Positions 42,425 through 51,534 of a stretch of DNA of 64,000 nucleotides are shown here, piece by piece. Where the stretch lies: the NCBI RefSeq assembly GCF_004803695.1, contig NZ_CP039393.1:2914001-2978000 (forward strand). Reading direction: 5' to 3'. The DNA comes from Muribaculum gordoncarteri. Lineage in GTDB: Bacteria; Bacteroidota; Bacteroidia; Bacteroidales; Muribaculaceae. A model generated the notes under the pieces. The model ran no database searches. It saw only the letters and a program-made list of their open reading frames with translations, and was not told the origin of the DNA. Position 1 is the first letter of the stretch; the number at the start of each line of letters is the position of its first letter. The position numbers and the translations under genes are program-made.

Positions 42425-45400
42425 ATGAAAAGAATAATTCTAAGTACATTTTTGCTCATAGTAGCAATCGCAGTACAAGCACAGAGCATCACAGTGCATG
42501 GAACGGTGGTTTCGGCAACCGATTCCGAACCTCTTATAGGTGCAAGCGTGATTTCAGATGTAAAGGGAGTAAATGGTGCGGCAACCGACTTTGACGGAAA
42601 CTTCACCATGATTGTTCCCGAGGGTTCCAGCCTTACCGTTTCTTATATCGGCTTTAAGCCCAAGACCGTGAAAGCCGAGCCTGAGATGACGATTATTCTT
42701 GAAGAGGACACTGAAACTCTTGATGAAGTGGTTGTGGTGGGTTACTCTTCGGAAAAGAAATCCGACCTCACCGGTTCGGTGTCGGTTGTCAAGATGAAGG
42801 ATGTAGCCGATACGCCCACCGGCAATGTCATTCAGTCGCTCCAAGGCCGTGTGGCAGGTATGACCATCACCACCGACGGTACTCCCGGCGGACTCAGTAC
42901 AGGAACATCAATACGTGGAGCTTCATCATTCCGAGGCGATGCCAACGGCCCGTTGTATGTAATCGACGGTGTGATGACGCGTGAAAATCCCGGAACAATA
43001 CTCAGCAGCAACGATGTCGAGTCGATACAGGTGTTGAAGGATGCCGCTTCGGCTTCAATCTACGGTGCCCAGGCTGCCAACGGTGTTATCATCATAACCA
43101 CCAAGCGGGCAAAGTCGGGCGAGGCGCGCGTGACATTCGATGCTACGTTGACAATGCAGACCTACAACAGCGGTCTTGACCTGCTCGACGCCTATCAGTG
43201 GGGCGAAGTATATTGGTCGGCTTATAAATATGCACATAACGGAGCCACTCCGTCATCGGCCGTATACGGCAACGGAGCCACCCCGGTGTTGCAGACCTAC
43301 AAGAATCTCAACGGTGTCGATGTGCTTCCCCAATCGACCGACTGGGAGAAGGAGATTCACCGCACTGCCCTAATGCAGACTTACAGCATCGGTCTTTCAA
43401 AGGGCTCGGAAAACGGCTCGTCGTCACTCTCGCTAAGCTGGCTCGATCATGACGGTATCGTGAAAGGTTCCGACTTTCAGCGCATCAACACCCGATTCAG
43501 CTCCGATTACGGATTCCTTGGCAATCGCCTGAAGGCTGGAGGTAATGTAGCCGTGAACTGGTGGAAAGCCCACTACATGCCCGACGGCGCTGAGGAGAAT
43601 GCCGTTAAGCAGCATCCTGCCAAGGCTGTCTATGATGCCGAGGGTGTGTATGTTGACCAGATAAACGATATATTGGGTGACGCACCCAACATGATGCGTC
43701 TTATTAACAATAACAAGTCCAACAATCATGAATACTGGCGAGTGTTCGGTAACGCATATCTTCAGATTGAGCCTATAAAGAACCTTATAGTAAAGACCAA
43801 CTTCGGTGTCAACTACTATAACGAAACCAACAAGACATTTGAGCCCAAGTGGCTTCGTGACGATGTCAATAAGCTTACTCAGTCAACAGCAAAGAATGTC
43901 GACTGGGTGTGGACCAACACCGCTCAGTACAACATCGACCTGGGCAAGAACTCAATCATGGCTCTTGCCGGCGTAGAGTCGAAGAAGTATCACAACGAAA
44001 GTTTCTTCGGTTACGGTACGGGACTGGAGATAGAGGATCCCAACTACATATACCTCGGCAACGTGACGGCCAACAAGAATGTGGGTGCCGGTGCTTCCAA
44101 CTACTCGATGTTCTCGGGATTCGGAAAGTTGAACTATACCTACGACAACAAGTACCTTGCATCGTTCACTATACGCCGTGACGCATCGTCACGCCTCTCC
44201 AAGGATCACAACTACGACTGGTTCCCCTCGTTCTCGGCAGGATGGCGCATATCGCAGGAGAGCTTCATGGAGTCGACAAGCAGCTGGCTTTCCGACCTGA
44301 AGATTCGCGGATCATGGGGTATCAACGGTAACGACCTCATCGACAATGAAGCATTCTATGCCAAATATCTCATGAGCCTTGACCGTGGTTCCTATAACAT
44401 GAACGGCGACGGCACTACATTGTCACCCGGAGCGTTCCGTATACGCACCACCAATCCCGACCTTAAATGGGAAAAGACCTATCAGACCAATTTCGGTATC
44501 GATGCAGGATTCTTCAACAACCGACTCATCGTTTCGCTCGATTATTTCCACAAGGAAACCAAGGATATGCTTGTTGAGAAACCCTATATAGCAACCATAG
44601 GTGAAGGCGGTTACTGCTGGTATAACGGCGGTGAGATGGTCAACCGAGGCTTTGAGGGACAAATCACCTGGCGCACCAATGTGAATCGTGACTTCAGCTA
44701 CGAGGTAGGATTCAATTTCACGGTTCAGAAGAATGAGGTGACCGACCTGCTCGACGACATCTACTATTCCTACGGCGGAGGTTATGCCGGACACTCACTT
44801 GTGGGACAGTCGCTCGGTTCATGGATGGGATTCAAGACCGACGGTGTTTTCCGCTCTCAGGAAGAGGTTGATGAATACTGCAACCGTTATCAGGTAGAGT
44901 TCGGACACCCGGCAGTGGGTCGTGTGAAATATGTCGATGCCGACGGTGACGGCAAGATAAATTACAATGACCGCACATGGCTCGGATGTGACCTTCCCAA
45001 GGCTCAGTTCGGACTTAATCTCGCCGCCAACTGGAAAGGCTTTGACTTGAGCATGTTCTTTACATCAATTATACGTGACGCATTCAACAACTCGAAGTAC
45101 TATACCGATTTGTTCCAGTGCTGGAACGGTAATCACGGCACCCGCTTGCTTGATGCCACCAAGGCTTACGACAACTATCTCTTGACCGGTTACTACAATT
45201 GTGACACTCCGGCTCCTACGACCGACAATAACAACAACGAGCATGAGGTTTCGGAATTTCACATCGAAAACGGTTCGTTCCTGCGCATGAAGACACTTAC
45301 CGTAGGTTATTCGCTCCCCGCCTCGTTGCGCAGCAAGCTTAAGCTGTCGAATGCACGAATATATCTTCAGGCACAGAATCTGTTCACCATCACCAACTAC

Positions 45401-45481
45401 TCGGGTGCCGATCCCGAAGGACTCGGTTATCCCTACGCATTGCCCCGTCAATACACTGTGGGTATACAATTCGGTTTCTGA
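42425..45481 (+). CDS. SusC/RagA-type TonB-dependent fructan importer
   Basis: 1018 residues. Signal peptide ending AVQAQ, carboxypeptidase-D-like N-terminal extension (about 22-100; VHGTVVSATDSEPLIGASV, LTVSYIGFKPKT), a TonB-box-like TLDEVVVVGY, plug domain (SLQGRVAGMTI, GPLYVIDGV, IQVLKDAASASIYGAQAANGVIIITTK), and a 22-strand barrel to the terminal YTVGIQFGF. It imports glycans with its SusD lid. A longer frame from 42362 is rejected because the -7 box lies inside it. Its partner susD, 41 bp downstream, carries an in-frame stop. Confidence 0.95.
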   Translation: MKRIILSTFLLIVAIAVQAQSITVHGTVVSATDSEPLIGASVISDVKGVNGAATDFDGNFTMIVPEGSSLTVSYIGFKPKTVKAEPEMTIILEEDTETLDEVVVVGYSSEKKSDLTGSVSVVKMKDVADTPTGNVIQSLQGRVAGMTITTDGTPGGLSTGTSIRGASSFRGDANGPLYVIDGVMTRENPGTILSSNDVESIQVLKDAASASIYGAQAANGVIIITTKRAKSGEARVTFDATLTMQTYNSGLDLLDAYQWGEVYWSAYKYAHNGATPSSAVYGNGATPVLQTYKNLNGVDVLPQSTDWEKEIHRTALMQTYSIGLSKGSENGSSSLSLSWLDHDGIVKGSDFQRINTRFSSDYGFLGNRLKAGGNVAVNWWKAHYMPDGAEENAVKQHPAKAVYDAEGVYVDQINDILGDAPNMMRLINNNKSNNHEYWRVFGNAYLQIEPIKNLIVKTNFGVNYYNETNKTFEPKWLRDDVNKLTQSTAKNVDWVWTNTAQYNIDLGKNSIMALAGVESKKYHNESFFGYGTGLEIEDPNYIYLGNVTANKNVGAGASNYSMFSGFGKLNYTYDNKYLASFTIRRDASSRLSKDHNYDWFPSFSAGWRISQESFMESTSSWLSDLKIRGSWGINGNDLIDNEAFYAKYLMSLDRGSYNMNGDGTTLSPGAFRIRTTNPDLKWEKTYQTNFGIDAGFFNNRLIVSLDYFHKETKDMLVEKPYIATIGEGGYCWYNGGEMVNRGFEGQITWRTNVNRDFSYEVGFNFTVQKNEVTDLLDDIYYSYGGGYAGHSLVGQSLGSWMGFKTDGVFRSQEEVDEYCNRYQVEFGHPAVGRVKYVDADGDGKINYNDRTWLGCDLPKAQFGLNLAANWKGFDLSMFFTSIIRDAFNNSKYYTDLFQCWNGNHGTRLLDATKAYDNYLLTGYYNCDTPAPTTDNNNNEHEVSEFHIENGSFLRMKTLTVGYSLPASLRSKLKLSNARIYLQAQNLFTITNYSGADPEGLGYPYALPRQYTVGIQFGF

Positions 45482-45522
45482 TAATAAAAACAACACAACA
45501 ACACCATTAAATTTTTAATAAA

Positions 45523-47286
45523 ATGAAAATACAAAATATATTACTGACTCTCGGATGTGCCGCAATGCTCGTGGGCTGTAGCGATGACTTCCTTGAAAAC
45601 AAGCCTCAGGGCAGCCTTTCGGACGGTGTGATGAATTCGACCGATGCCATAGATTTGCTGGTAAACTCAGCCTATGCCTCACTATCGGGTTTTACCAATG
45701 AGCAGGGCGATCCCTGGGTAAGACCTACCACCAACTGGAGTTTCGGTGAAGTTCGCGCCGACAATGCCTATAAAGGCGGTGGCGGTGAAGGCGACCTGTG
45801 AGATATCCATGCCATGGAAACATTCCAGGTACAGAGCAACAACGGTAATCTTGACGGAAAGTGGTTTAACCTCTACAGCCAGATATCACGCTGTAACGCG
45901 GCTCTAAGAGTTCTCAACAAAGCCGATGAAAATGATGTGCCTGTCAAGAAATCACGCATAGCCGAGATGAAGGTGCTGCGTTCACACTTCTACTTTGAAC
46001 TTGTGCGCCTCTTCAATAAGGTTCCCTACATGGATGAGAATCTCCCTGAAACCGAGTATGTCAATGTACGTAATGACGAGTTTACCCGCGAACAGCATCT
46101 CGACCGAATAGCCAAGGAGCTTCTTGAAGCTGCCAACGACCTTCCCGAACGTCAGGATGAGGTGGGCCGCATCAATCGCAATATCGCGCTTGCCTATGCA
46201 GCCAAGGTAAAGCTCTATCAGGCTTATGAGCAGGATGCACAGACTCATGCCGTAGTCAATATCAACAAGGGCCTTCTAAAGGAGGTGGTTGAACTTGTCG
46301 ACCGCTTGTCGGGTTACGACCTGCTTCCCGATTTCCAGGGTCTTGACCTGGTTGCCAATGAGAATGGTGCTGAATCGGTGTTTGCCGTGCAGTATTCGAT
46401 GAATGACGGTTCTGGCGATGCCGGACGCGTCAATTGGAGCAACCTGCTTAACTCACCCGGCGGCAACAGCCCCTATCATGGTGACGGATTCTTCCTCCCC
46501 TCGCAGGACCTGATAAATGCTTATCAGACCGATGATGCCGGACTTCCCGTGTTTGACTACCAGTCGCGTCCTGACTACGGTGTTGTGACATTCATCGACG
46601 ATGAGCATCAGACACTCGGCAACACCGAACCCAATGTCGATCCCCGTCTTGACTTTGTGACCGGTCGTCCGACAATCACCTACAAGACCTATCGCAACAC
46701 TCCCTGCCAGTCATGGGTGCGTGACCGCGGAGTCTACGGACATAATTGCGCAAAACGTTTCTGGGTATCGCCCGAGTCATCCGACATGTATCAGGGTTGG
46801 CCTTGGGGAGCTTCGCAGCTCAACTGGCAGATAATCCGTTACGCCGACATGCTTCTTTACAAGGCTGAAGCTTTGATAGAGATAGGCGAGGACCTTGAGC
46901 AGGCACGTAACATAATCAACCGCATCCGTCAGCGCGCCAAGAGCAGCGCCTATGTTAAGGACTTCAACGACCCGTCGAAGGATGCCGCCAACTATAAGAT
47001 AGGGCTTTACCCCGCGGCAGGATGGAATCAGGAGTATGCTCGCAAGGCTCTCCGCACCGAGATGCGTCTTGAAAAGGCTCTTGAGGGCGAGCGTTACTTC
47101 GACCTCGTGAGATGGGGTGTTGCCAAGCAGGTGATGACTGCTTACTTCAACGCCGAGAAGGACAACCGCATCTACTATCAGGATGCCAAGTTTGACGATG
47201 GCGAGGAGTACTATCCCATTCCCGTTGCACAATATAATTTTTCATTAGGTAAATATACACAGAATCCCGGTTATCCGAGTTTCTAA
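45523..47286 (+). pseudogene. SusD-family glycan-binding lipoprotein gene interrupted by an in-frame TGA
   Basis: Both halves are in the same frame. The first 92 codons give a lipoprotein signal peptide (AAMLVGC) and the SusD N-terminus (DDFLENKPQGSLSDGVMN, RADNAYKGGGGEGDL); the TGA is at 45799-45801. The frame then continues DIHAMETFQVQSN without shift to a full SusD C-terminus (EMRLEKALEGERYFDLVRWG, YYPIPVAQYNFSLGKYTQNPGYP). Read through, it is about 587 residues, a normal SusD length. TGG or CGA to TGA is a one-base change. Without read-through the second part has no export signal. It could be a real nonsense mutation, a strain variant or a sequence error. Confidence 0.88.
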
Positions 47287-47323
47287 AGGTAGTTAGTTTT
47301 TAAGGTTAAAAAAGGTTTTGGGT

Positions 47324-47385
47324 GGAAGTGTGAGCTATTGTGGATTGATTCTGTCGATAGCCGCACTTTCCATTTTTATTTCTGT
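47324..47385 (+). terminator. Probable terminator after susD
   Basis: GGAAGTGTGAGCTAT pairs imperfectly with ATAGCCGCACTTTCC; T-rich stretches follow. It separates susD from the convergent SDR gene. Confidence 0.6.
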
Positions 47386-47402
47386 TTTTTCACATTTGGA
47401 CA

Positions 47403-48248
47403 TTACTGCATAGCCTCTGAAGTCGATATGGCAAGGGCGTCGTTGACGGCTTCCGAAGCAATTGAGTGAAGCGGATCGCGGAGATAGCTTTCGGGTATCG
47501 GGGTGCAGTGATTGAGCGTGAATATTTGTCCTGTCAATTGGGAGTTGGCCGCATTAATGGCCGGTGCGGCTCCCTGGGCGGGAGTTGATATCAAGGGGCG
47601 GAAAAACTTGTCGCTCAACTTGTCGACTACAGGGTTGCCGAGCGTTATTATGCCCGAATCGACGATTCCCGGGTCGGAGCAGTTTACGCGGATGCCGCGT
47701 GGTGCAAGTTCACACGCGAGGTCGAGTGCATAGTGCGTGAGCATGAGTTTGCTGCGTCCGTAGGTCGTGAATCGGTGGTGATGGGTTATGGCGTGTTGCT
47801 TCCAGTCGGTTCGGAGTTTCGCAATGTGTCGTGTCATGGATGTGGTAAACACGATGGCGCCGCCGTTGACTATTCGCGGCAGCAACATCTGTGTCAGCAG
47901 TGCCGTGGAGAGGAAGTTGGTCTGGGTGGCCGATTCATATCCGTCGGCAGTGAGCTTCATTGTTCCGGGCATTGTACCGGCATTGTTGAAAATGGTGTCG
48001 ACGGCCATGTCACGCTCCCTTATCGACATGACGAAATTGATTACCGAGTCAAATGACTCGAGGTCGAGCTGCATTGCCGTGAGCGTCACGTTGCAAGGCG
48101 ACAGGCGGTCAATCATCGCCTTGGCGCGGTCTTGATTGCGACAAGCGAGGACAATGTGCGACACTCCCGACTCGATAAGTCGGTCGACAATTGCGCTTCC
48201 TATGCCGCCTGTGGCTCCCGTTACTATGTGTACAGGATTGTTGTTCAT
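47403..48248 (-). CDS. Short-chain dehydrogenase/reductase (last gene of steroid-type operon)
   Basis: 281 residues from the ATG at 48246-48248, which overlaps the stop of the upstream SDR gene as ATGA. Rossmann motif HIVTGATGGIGSA, structural NNAGT, catalytic YGRSK with an upstream Ser in FTTSMTRH. The layout resembles retinol-dehydrogenase-like SDRs. By context I propose a hydroxysteroid dehydrogenase acting on the product of the reductases upstream; the substrate is not shown by sequence. A longer frame from 48296 is rejected in favour of the ATGA coupling. Confidence 0.88.
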   Translation of the reverse strand: MNNNPVHIVTGATGGIGSAIVDRLIESGVSHIVLACRNQDRAKAMIDRLSPCNVTLTAMQLDLESFDSVINFVMSIRERDMAVDTIFNNAGTMPGTMKLTADGYESATQTNFLSTALLTQMLLPRIVNGGAIVFTTSMTRHIAKLRTDWKQHAITHHHRFTTYGRSKLMLTHYALDLACELAPRGIRVNCSDPGIVDSGIITLGNPVVDKLSDKFFRPLISTPAQGAAPAINAANSQLTGQIFTLNHCTPIPESYLRDPLHSIASEAVNDALAISTSEAMQ

Positions 48249-49051
48249 TGGTTGATGCGATCGAGTAAACGTGTTTTTATTATTAATCGCGCCCATTCGG
48301 GTAGTGAGGCTACCGTTACGATTGCCATGCGGTTGAGGCCTCCGTTTATGTATTGGGCACGGCCTTGCAAGGTGCGTCGCAATGCCTTTTTTACAAATCG
48401 TTGCGGAGTGTCGAGCGCATGCAGTTTCACCCCAAGGCGCTGAAGTTTGGGCGGCAGTCCGAACAAATTGGTGGCAATGCCTCCTGGACAGGCTACCGTT
48501 ACCGATACGCCAAGTTCCTTAACCTCGATGCGCAGTGCCCGTGAGAAGGCGCGTATATATGCCTTTGTGGCCGAATAGAGGGCTATGCCCGGCATAGGCA
48601 TCCAGCACGACATCGACGACATGTTGAGGATGTAGCCTTTCACTCCGTTACTGCTCATGCGTTGTGCTATGGTGCGGCTGAGATGCGTTAGCGAGCGCAC
48701 ATGCAGGTCGACATAGAGGTTGATGCGGCTTTCCGAAAGGTCGTTCACCGCCTTGAAATCAAATATTCCGGCATTGTTGATCAGCAGCCGAGGGGTGATG
48801 TCACGCCTGTCAAGAAACTCCGTTATTGAGGCTACGGCATTACTGTCGGTGAGGTCGAGATATAACGGGAGAGCCTTGACATTATAGAGTACTCCTAAAT
48901 CGGTGGCACACTTTTCAAGGGTGTCCTGATTGCTTATCATGACGACATTGCATCCTAATGAGGCGAGCCGTCGCGAAAATTCCAGCCCTATGCCCGACGA
49001 TGCGCCGGTGACAATGGCCCAGCACCCTCTAAGTCGTTTTTCGCGGTTCAT
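48245..49051 (-). CDS. Short-chain dehydrogenase/reductase, hydroxysteroid-dehydrogenase-like
   Basis: 268-residue classical SDR: cofactor motif VTGASSGIGLEFSRRL, LLINNAGIF, catalytic Ser in NMSSMSCW and YSATKAY (Tyr, Lys). Similar to the 17-beta/3-beta-HSD-like group, with a C-terminal extension ending in a possible amphipathic helix. It overlaps the upstream OYE gene (ATGA, 49048-49051) and the downstream SDR gene (48245-48248), so translation is probably coupled. By context it may oxidise or reduce a 3-hydroxyl or 3-keto group of a steroid or bile acid. Confidence 0.88.
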   Translation of the reverse strand: MNREKRLRGCWAIVTGASSGIGLEFSRRLASLGCNVVMISNQDTLEKCATDLGVLYNVKALPLYLDLTDSNAVASITEFLDRRDITPRLLINNAGIFDFKAVNDLSESRINLYVDLHVRSLTHLSRTIAQRMSSNGVKGYILNMSSMSCWMPMPGIALYSATKAYIRAFSRALRIEVKELGVSVTVACPGGIATNLFGLPPKLQRLGVKLHALDTPQRFVKKALRRTLQGRAQYINGGLNRMAIVTVASLPEWARLIIKTRLLDRINQ

Positions 49052-50286
49052 TGCTTCTGTCGGGCTTTAATCTGCTCGATTTCACGGCACAGTGAGCGAG
49101 GGAGGTCCTTCACGCACTTGTGACATGCCATCTCAAGCGTGTACATTCGTCCTATGCAGTAGTTGATGTGCTCGCATCCCGATGATTCAATGCCTTCGTC
49201 ACGCATTCGGTTTACGAAGTCGGGCATGGTGAGGAGAGCCCTTGCCATTTGCACAAACTCAAAGCCTTCGTCGAGCACTCGCTCGATGCCTGTGCGGGTT
49301 GAGCAACCGCCTACATATATGAGCGGAAGTTTCAGCTCGTTCCTGAACAGCTTGGCATCATCGAGGAAGTAGGTTTCGCTATAGGGCACGGTGGGTATCA
49401 TCATCTTCCCGAATGCCCTTACGCCATACTTCAGCCACCAGCAGTCCATATAATGCGTGAGTGCCTGTATGGGCATCTCGCCTCTCATCACATACATGGG
49501 GGCTTTGCTGACAAATCCGCCGCTAAGCACTATGGCATGGACGCCCGCGCGTTCGATTTCGTGTGCCACGGTAAGGGCGTCGTCAATCTCCATGCCGCCC
49601 TTGAATCCGTCACGCATATTGGTCTTGACCACTACGCCCATGTCGCTTCCTGCGGCTTTCATGACCTCTTCAAGGCACATGCGCATAAATCGCATGCGAT
49701 TGTCGAGCGAACCGCCCCAGCGATCGCGTCGGTGATTGGTGTAGGGCGAGAGAAACTGGCTTATTAGGTAACCGTGTCCGGCGTGAATCTCCACGCAGTC
49801 CATGCCGCTGTCACGTGCCAGACGCACGGCGTCGCCGAATGACCGGCTCATGGCTATAATTTCGTCCTCGCGCATCTTGCGCACAGGGGTGGGCGAGTAT
49901 ATGTTGAATCGTCCCGAGGCTGATATAGGCGTTTCTCCCGCTGTCGACTTGTGTGACATGTTTCCGCAATGGCCGAGCTGTATCGAAGCCTTTGCTCCCG
50001 TGGCATGGATTGCATCGGTTATGTCGCGCAACGCAGGCACTATTTCGGGACGCATCCACAGTTGGCGCGGAAACGAGAGTCCGTTACGCGTCACCGAGGC
50101 GTAGGCCAGGGTGGTCATGCCTACTCCGCCTTCGGCCACCGAAAGGTGATAGTCCTTGAGTTGCTGCGACGGACTGTTTCCGGGGCACATGCCCTCGAAT
50201 GCCGCCGAGCGTATGGTGCGGTTGCGCAATGTGACGGGGCCTATATTGGCCGGAGTGAATAGTATTGATTCCTTTTTCGTTTCCAT
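49048..50286 (-). CDS. Old Yellow Enzyme-family NADH:flavin oxidoreductase
   Basis: 412-residue FMN-dependent TIM-barrel ene-reductase. Recognised by FTPANIGPVTLRNRTIRSA, the QLGHCG active-site segment, and EIHAGHGYLISQFLSPYTNHRRDRWGG, which is diagnostic. It lacks the FAD/NAD C-terminal half of 2,4-dienoyl-CoA reductases. A C-terminal cysteine group (GCEHINYCIGRM, ACHKC) could bind iron-sulfur, as in the longer relatives. Bacterial OYE enzymes include delta-4 steroid and bile-acid reductases; with the SRD5A-like gene 14 bp upstream, a 5-beta or delta-4/delta-1 reductase is plausible. Confidence 0.9.
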   Translation of the reverse strand: METKKESILFTPANIGPVTLRNRTIRSAAFEGMCPGNSPSQQLKDYHLSVAEGGVGMTTLAYASVTRNGLSFPRQLWMRPEIVPALRDITDAIHATGAKASIQLGHCGNMSHKSTAGETPISASGRFNIYSPTPVRKMREDEIIAMSRSFGDAVRLARDSGMDCVEIHAGHGYLISQFLSPYTNHRRDRWGGSLDNRMRFMRMCLEEVMKAAGSDMGVVVKTNMRDGFKGGMEIDDALTVAHEIERAGVHAIVLSGGFVSKAPMYVMRGEMPIQALTHYMDCWWLKYGVRAFGKMMIPTVPYSETYFLDDAKLFRNELKLPLIYVGGCSTRTGIERVLDEGFEFVQMARALLTMPDFVNRMRDEGIESSGCEHINYCIGRMYTLEMACHKCVKDLPRSLCREIEQIKARQKQ

Positions 50287-50300
50287 GTTCAGGTGGTGGA

Positions 50301-51074
50301 TTAGTATATGAAGGGGATGATGCGTTTAAGTTTCAGCGAGGTGAACCGGGTGCCGAATTCCGAGGCATAACGGCGGTTGATTTTTCCCGCGCGAGGTGCA
50401 AGGTTGGCAAATGTCCACAATGCGAATACGGCTCCGGCCCATGACCAGGTGAGGATGGCAAATCCGGTCCATTCCACAACTTCACCGAAATAGTTGGCCG
50501 ATGACACGTAACGGAACATTCCGCCGCGAGGTATGTAGTGGGCCGTGTCGCCGGGTGAACGCAGATGTCGTATTATATAGTCACTGTGGATATTTATAGC
50601 CATTCCGGCAAAGAATATTATCGTGCCTATGATGAATTGAGGCGTGAGAAGCCATGAGTCGGGATAGCGGTCGGCCGGGGAGATGTAGAATATCCAGCCG
50701 CCCTGCATCAGTGCGTTAAGTACATTGAATGTTATTCCCATGGCGATGATTGAAAGCGGCATACGCCCCTTGCCGTTTATCAGCAACGGGAAAATGAATG
50801 AACGCTGAAAGTAATGAAGCTCAAAGAGGAGAAACATCACCAGCGGTGCCGTGTCAAACCGGCGTGACGAATACCACCACAGCAGTAGCATAGCGATGAA
50901 CACGGGAGCCTCCATTGCCACCCAGCCTATGCGGTTGTCGACAGTCGCTCCCCAGCGGCGATTGTACATCATGCCGTAACCCGCCTCCACAAAGTGAAGC
51001 GCAATGAACACCACTACGGCTGTGACGGCCATGACGATAAGAAACAGATTGAAGGATTCGGGAGTTATTATCAT
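50301..51074 (-). CDS. Steroid 5-alpha-reductase-family (SRD5A/DUF1295) membrane enzyme
   Basis: 257 residues, the usual length of steroid 5-alpha-reductases, with about six or seven membrane helices. The family's NADPH-binding region is clear: INIHSDYIIRHLR, then SSANYFGEVVEWTGFAI, and the C-terminal LAPRAGKINRRY with basic end. It reduces a delta-4 double bond of 3-oxo steroids or a related enone. The ATG at 51072-51074 is chosen because the -7 box lies just upstream; a frame open to 51254 runs through the promoter. First gene of the operon with OYE and two SDRs. Confidence 0.9.
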   Translation of the reverse strand: MIITPESFNLFLIVMAVTAVVVFIALHFVEAGYGMMYNRRWGATVDNRIGWVAMEAPVFIAMLLLWWYSSRRFDTAPLVMFLLFELHYFQRSFIFPLLINGKGRMPLSIIAMGITFNVLNALMQGGWIFYISPADRYPDSWLLTPQFIIGTIIFFAGMAINIHSDYIIRHLRSPGDTAHYIPRGGMFRYVSSANYFGEVVEWTGFAILTWSWAGAVFALWTFANLAPRAGKINRRYASEFGTRFTSLKLKRIIPFIY

Positions 51075-51101
51075 TGACAACGAATTGGTTTTGAAATCTG
51101 C

Positions 51102-51109
51102 CAAATATA
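51102..51109 (-). promoter_or_regulatory. -7 box (TATATTTG) for the steroid-type operon
   Basis: TATATTTG on the minus strand, 27 bp before the start. It decides the start of the 5-alpha-reductase-like gene. No strong -33 element. Confidence 0.6.
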
Positions 51110-51407
51110 GCGATAAAATTTCTATATCGGATGAAAAATGCGGGAAAGTGGGGCGATACCCGCATTTTTTAGTCAAAAATGCGATAAATCCCGGATATTT
51201 TGCGACACACCGATACTCCCAATCCGCATCTAACGCACAACATTCAGCCGCCACATCTCGCTGATGCTACTAACGCGGGTTTATTACAAATGCTCTTATT
51301 AAAATCCTATTTTCTAGAACTCTCGCAGAATTCGAGGATCGAATGACATGAATATCATGAAAATTACTTAGATTTGCAATTTAAGTATCAGATGCGAAAT
51401 GCAATAG

Positions 51408-51509
51408 TTAATAGAACTTATATGTGAAAAAATTGAAGAGATAGAGAGTAACGCTATTCAATTACCAAACAAGGGATTAGAACAAATTACTAATGCACTT
51501 TCTTTTTAG
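51408..51509 (+). other. Possible short gene remnant before the DUF1016 gene
   Basis: A 33-codon open stretch without a start codon reads like protein (IEEIESNAIQLPNKG, then EQITNALSF and stop). It could be the end of a decayed gene from the same imported segment. The rest of the 460-bp gap (51075-51534) is AT-rich and holds only the promoter of the leftward operon. Confidence 0.2.
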
Positions 51510-51534
51510 ATAAAATTATTTCGTTTGAAGAAAT

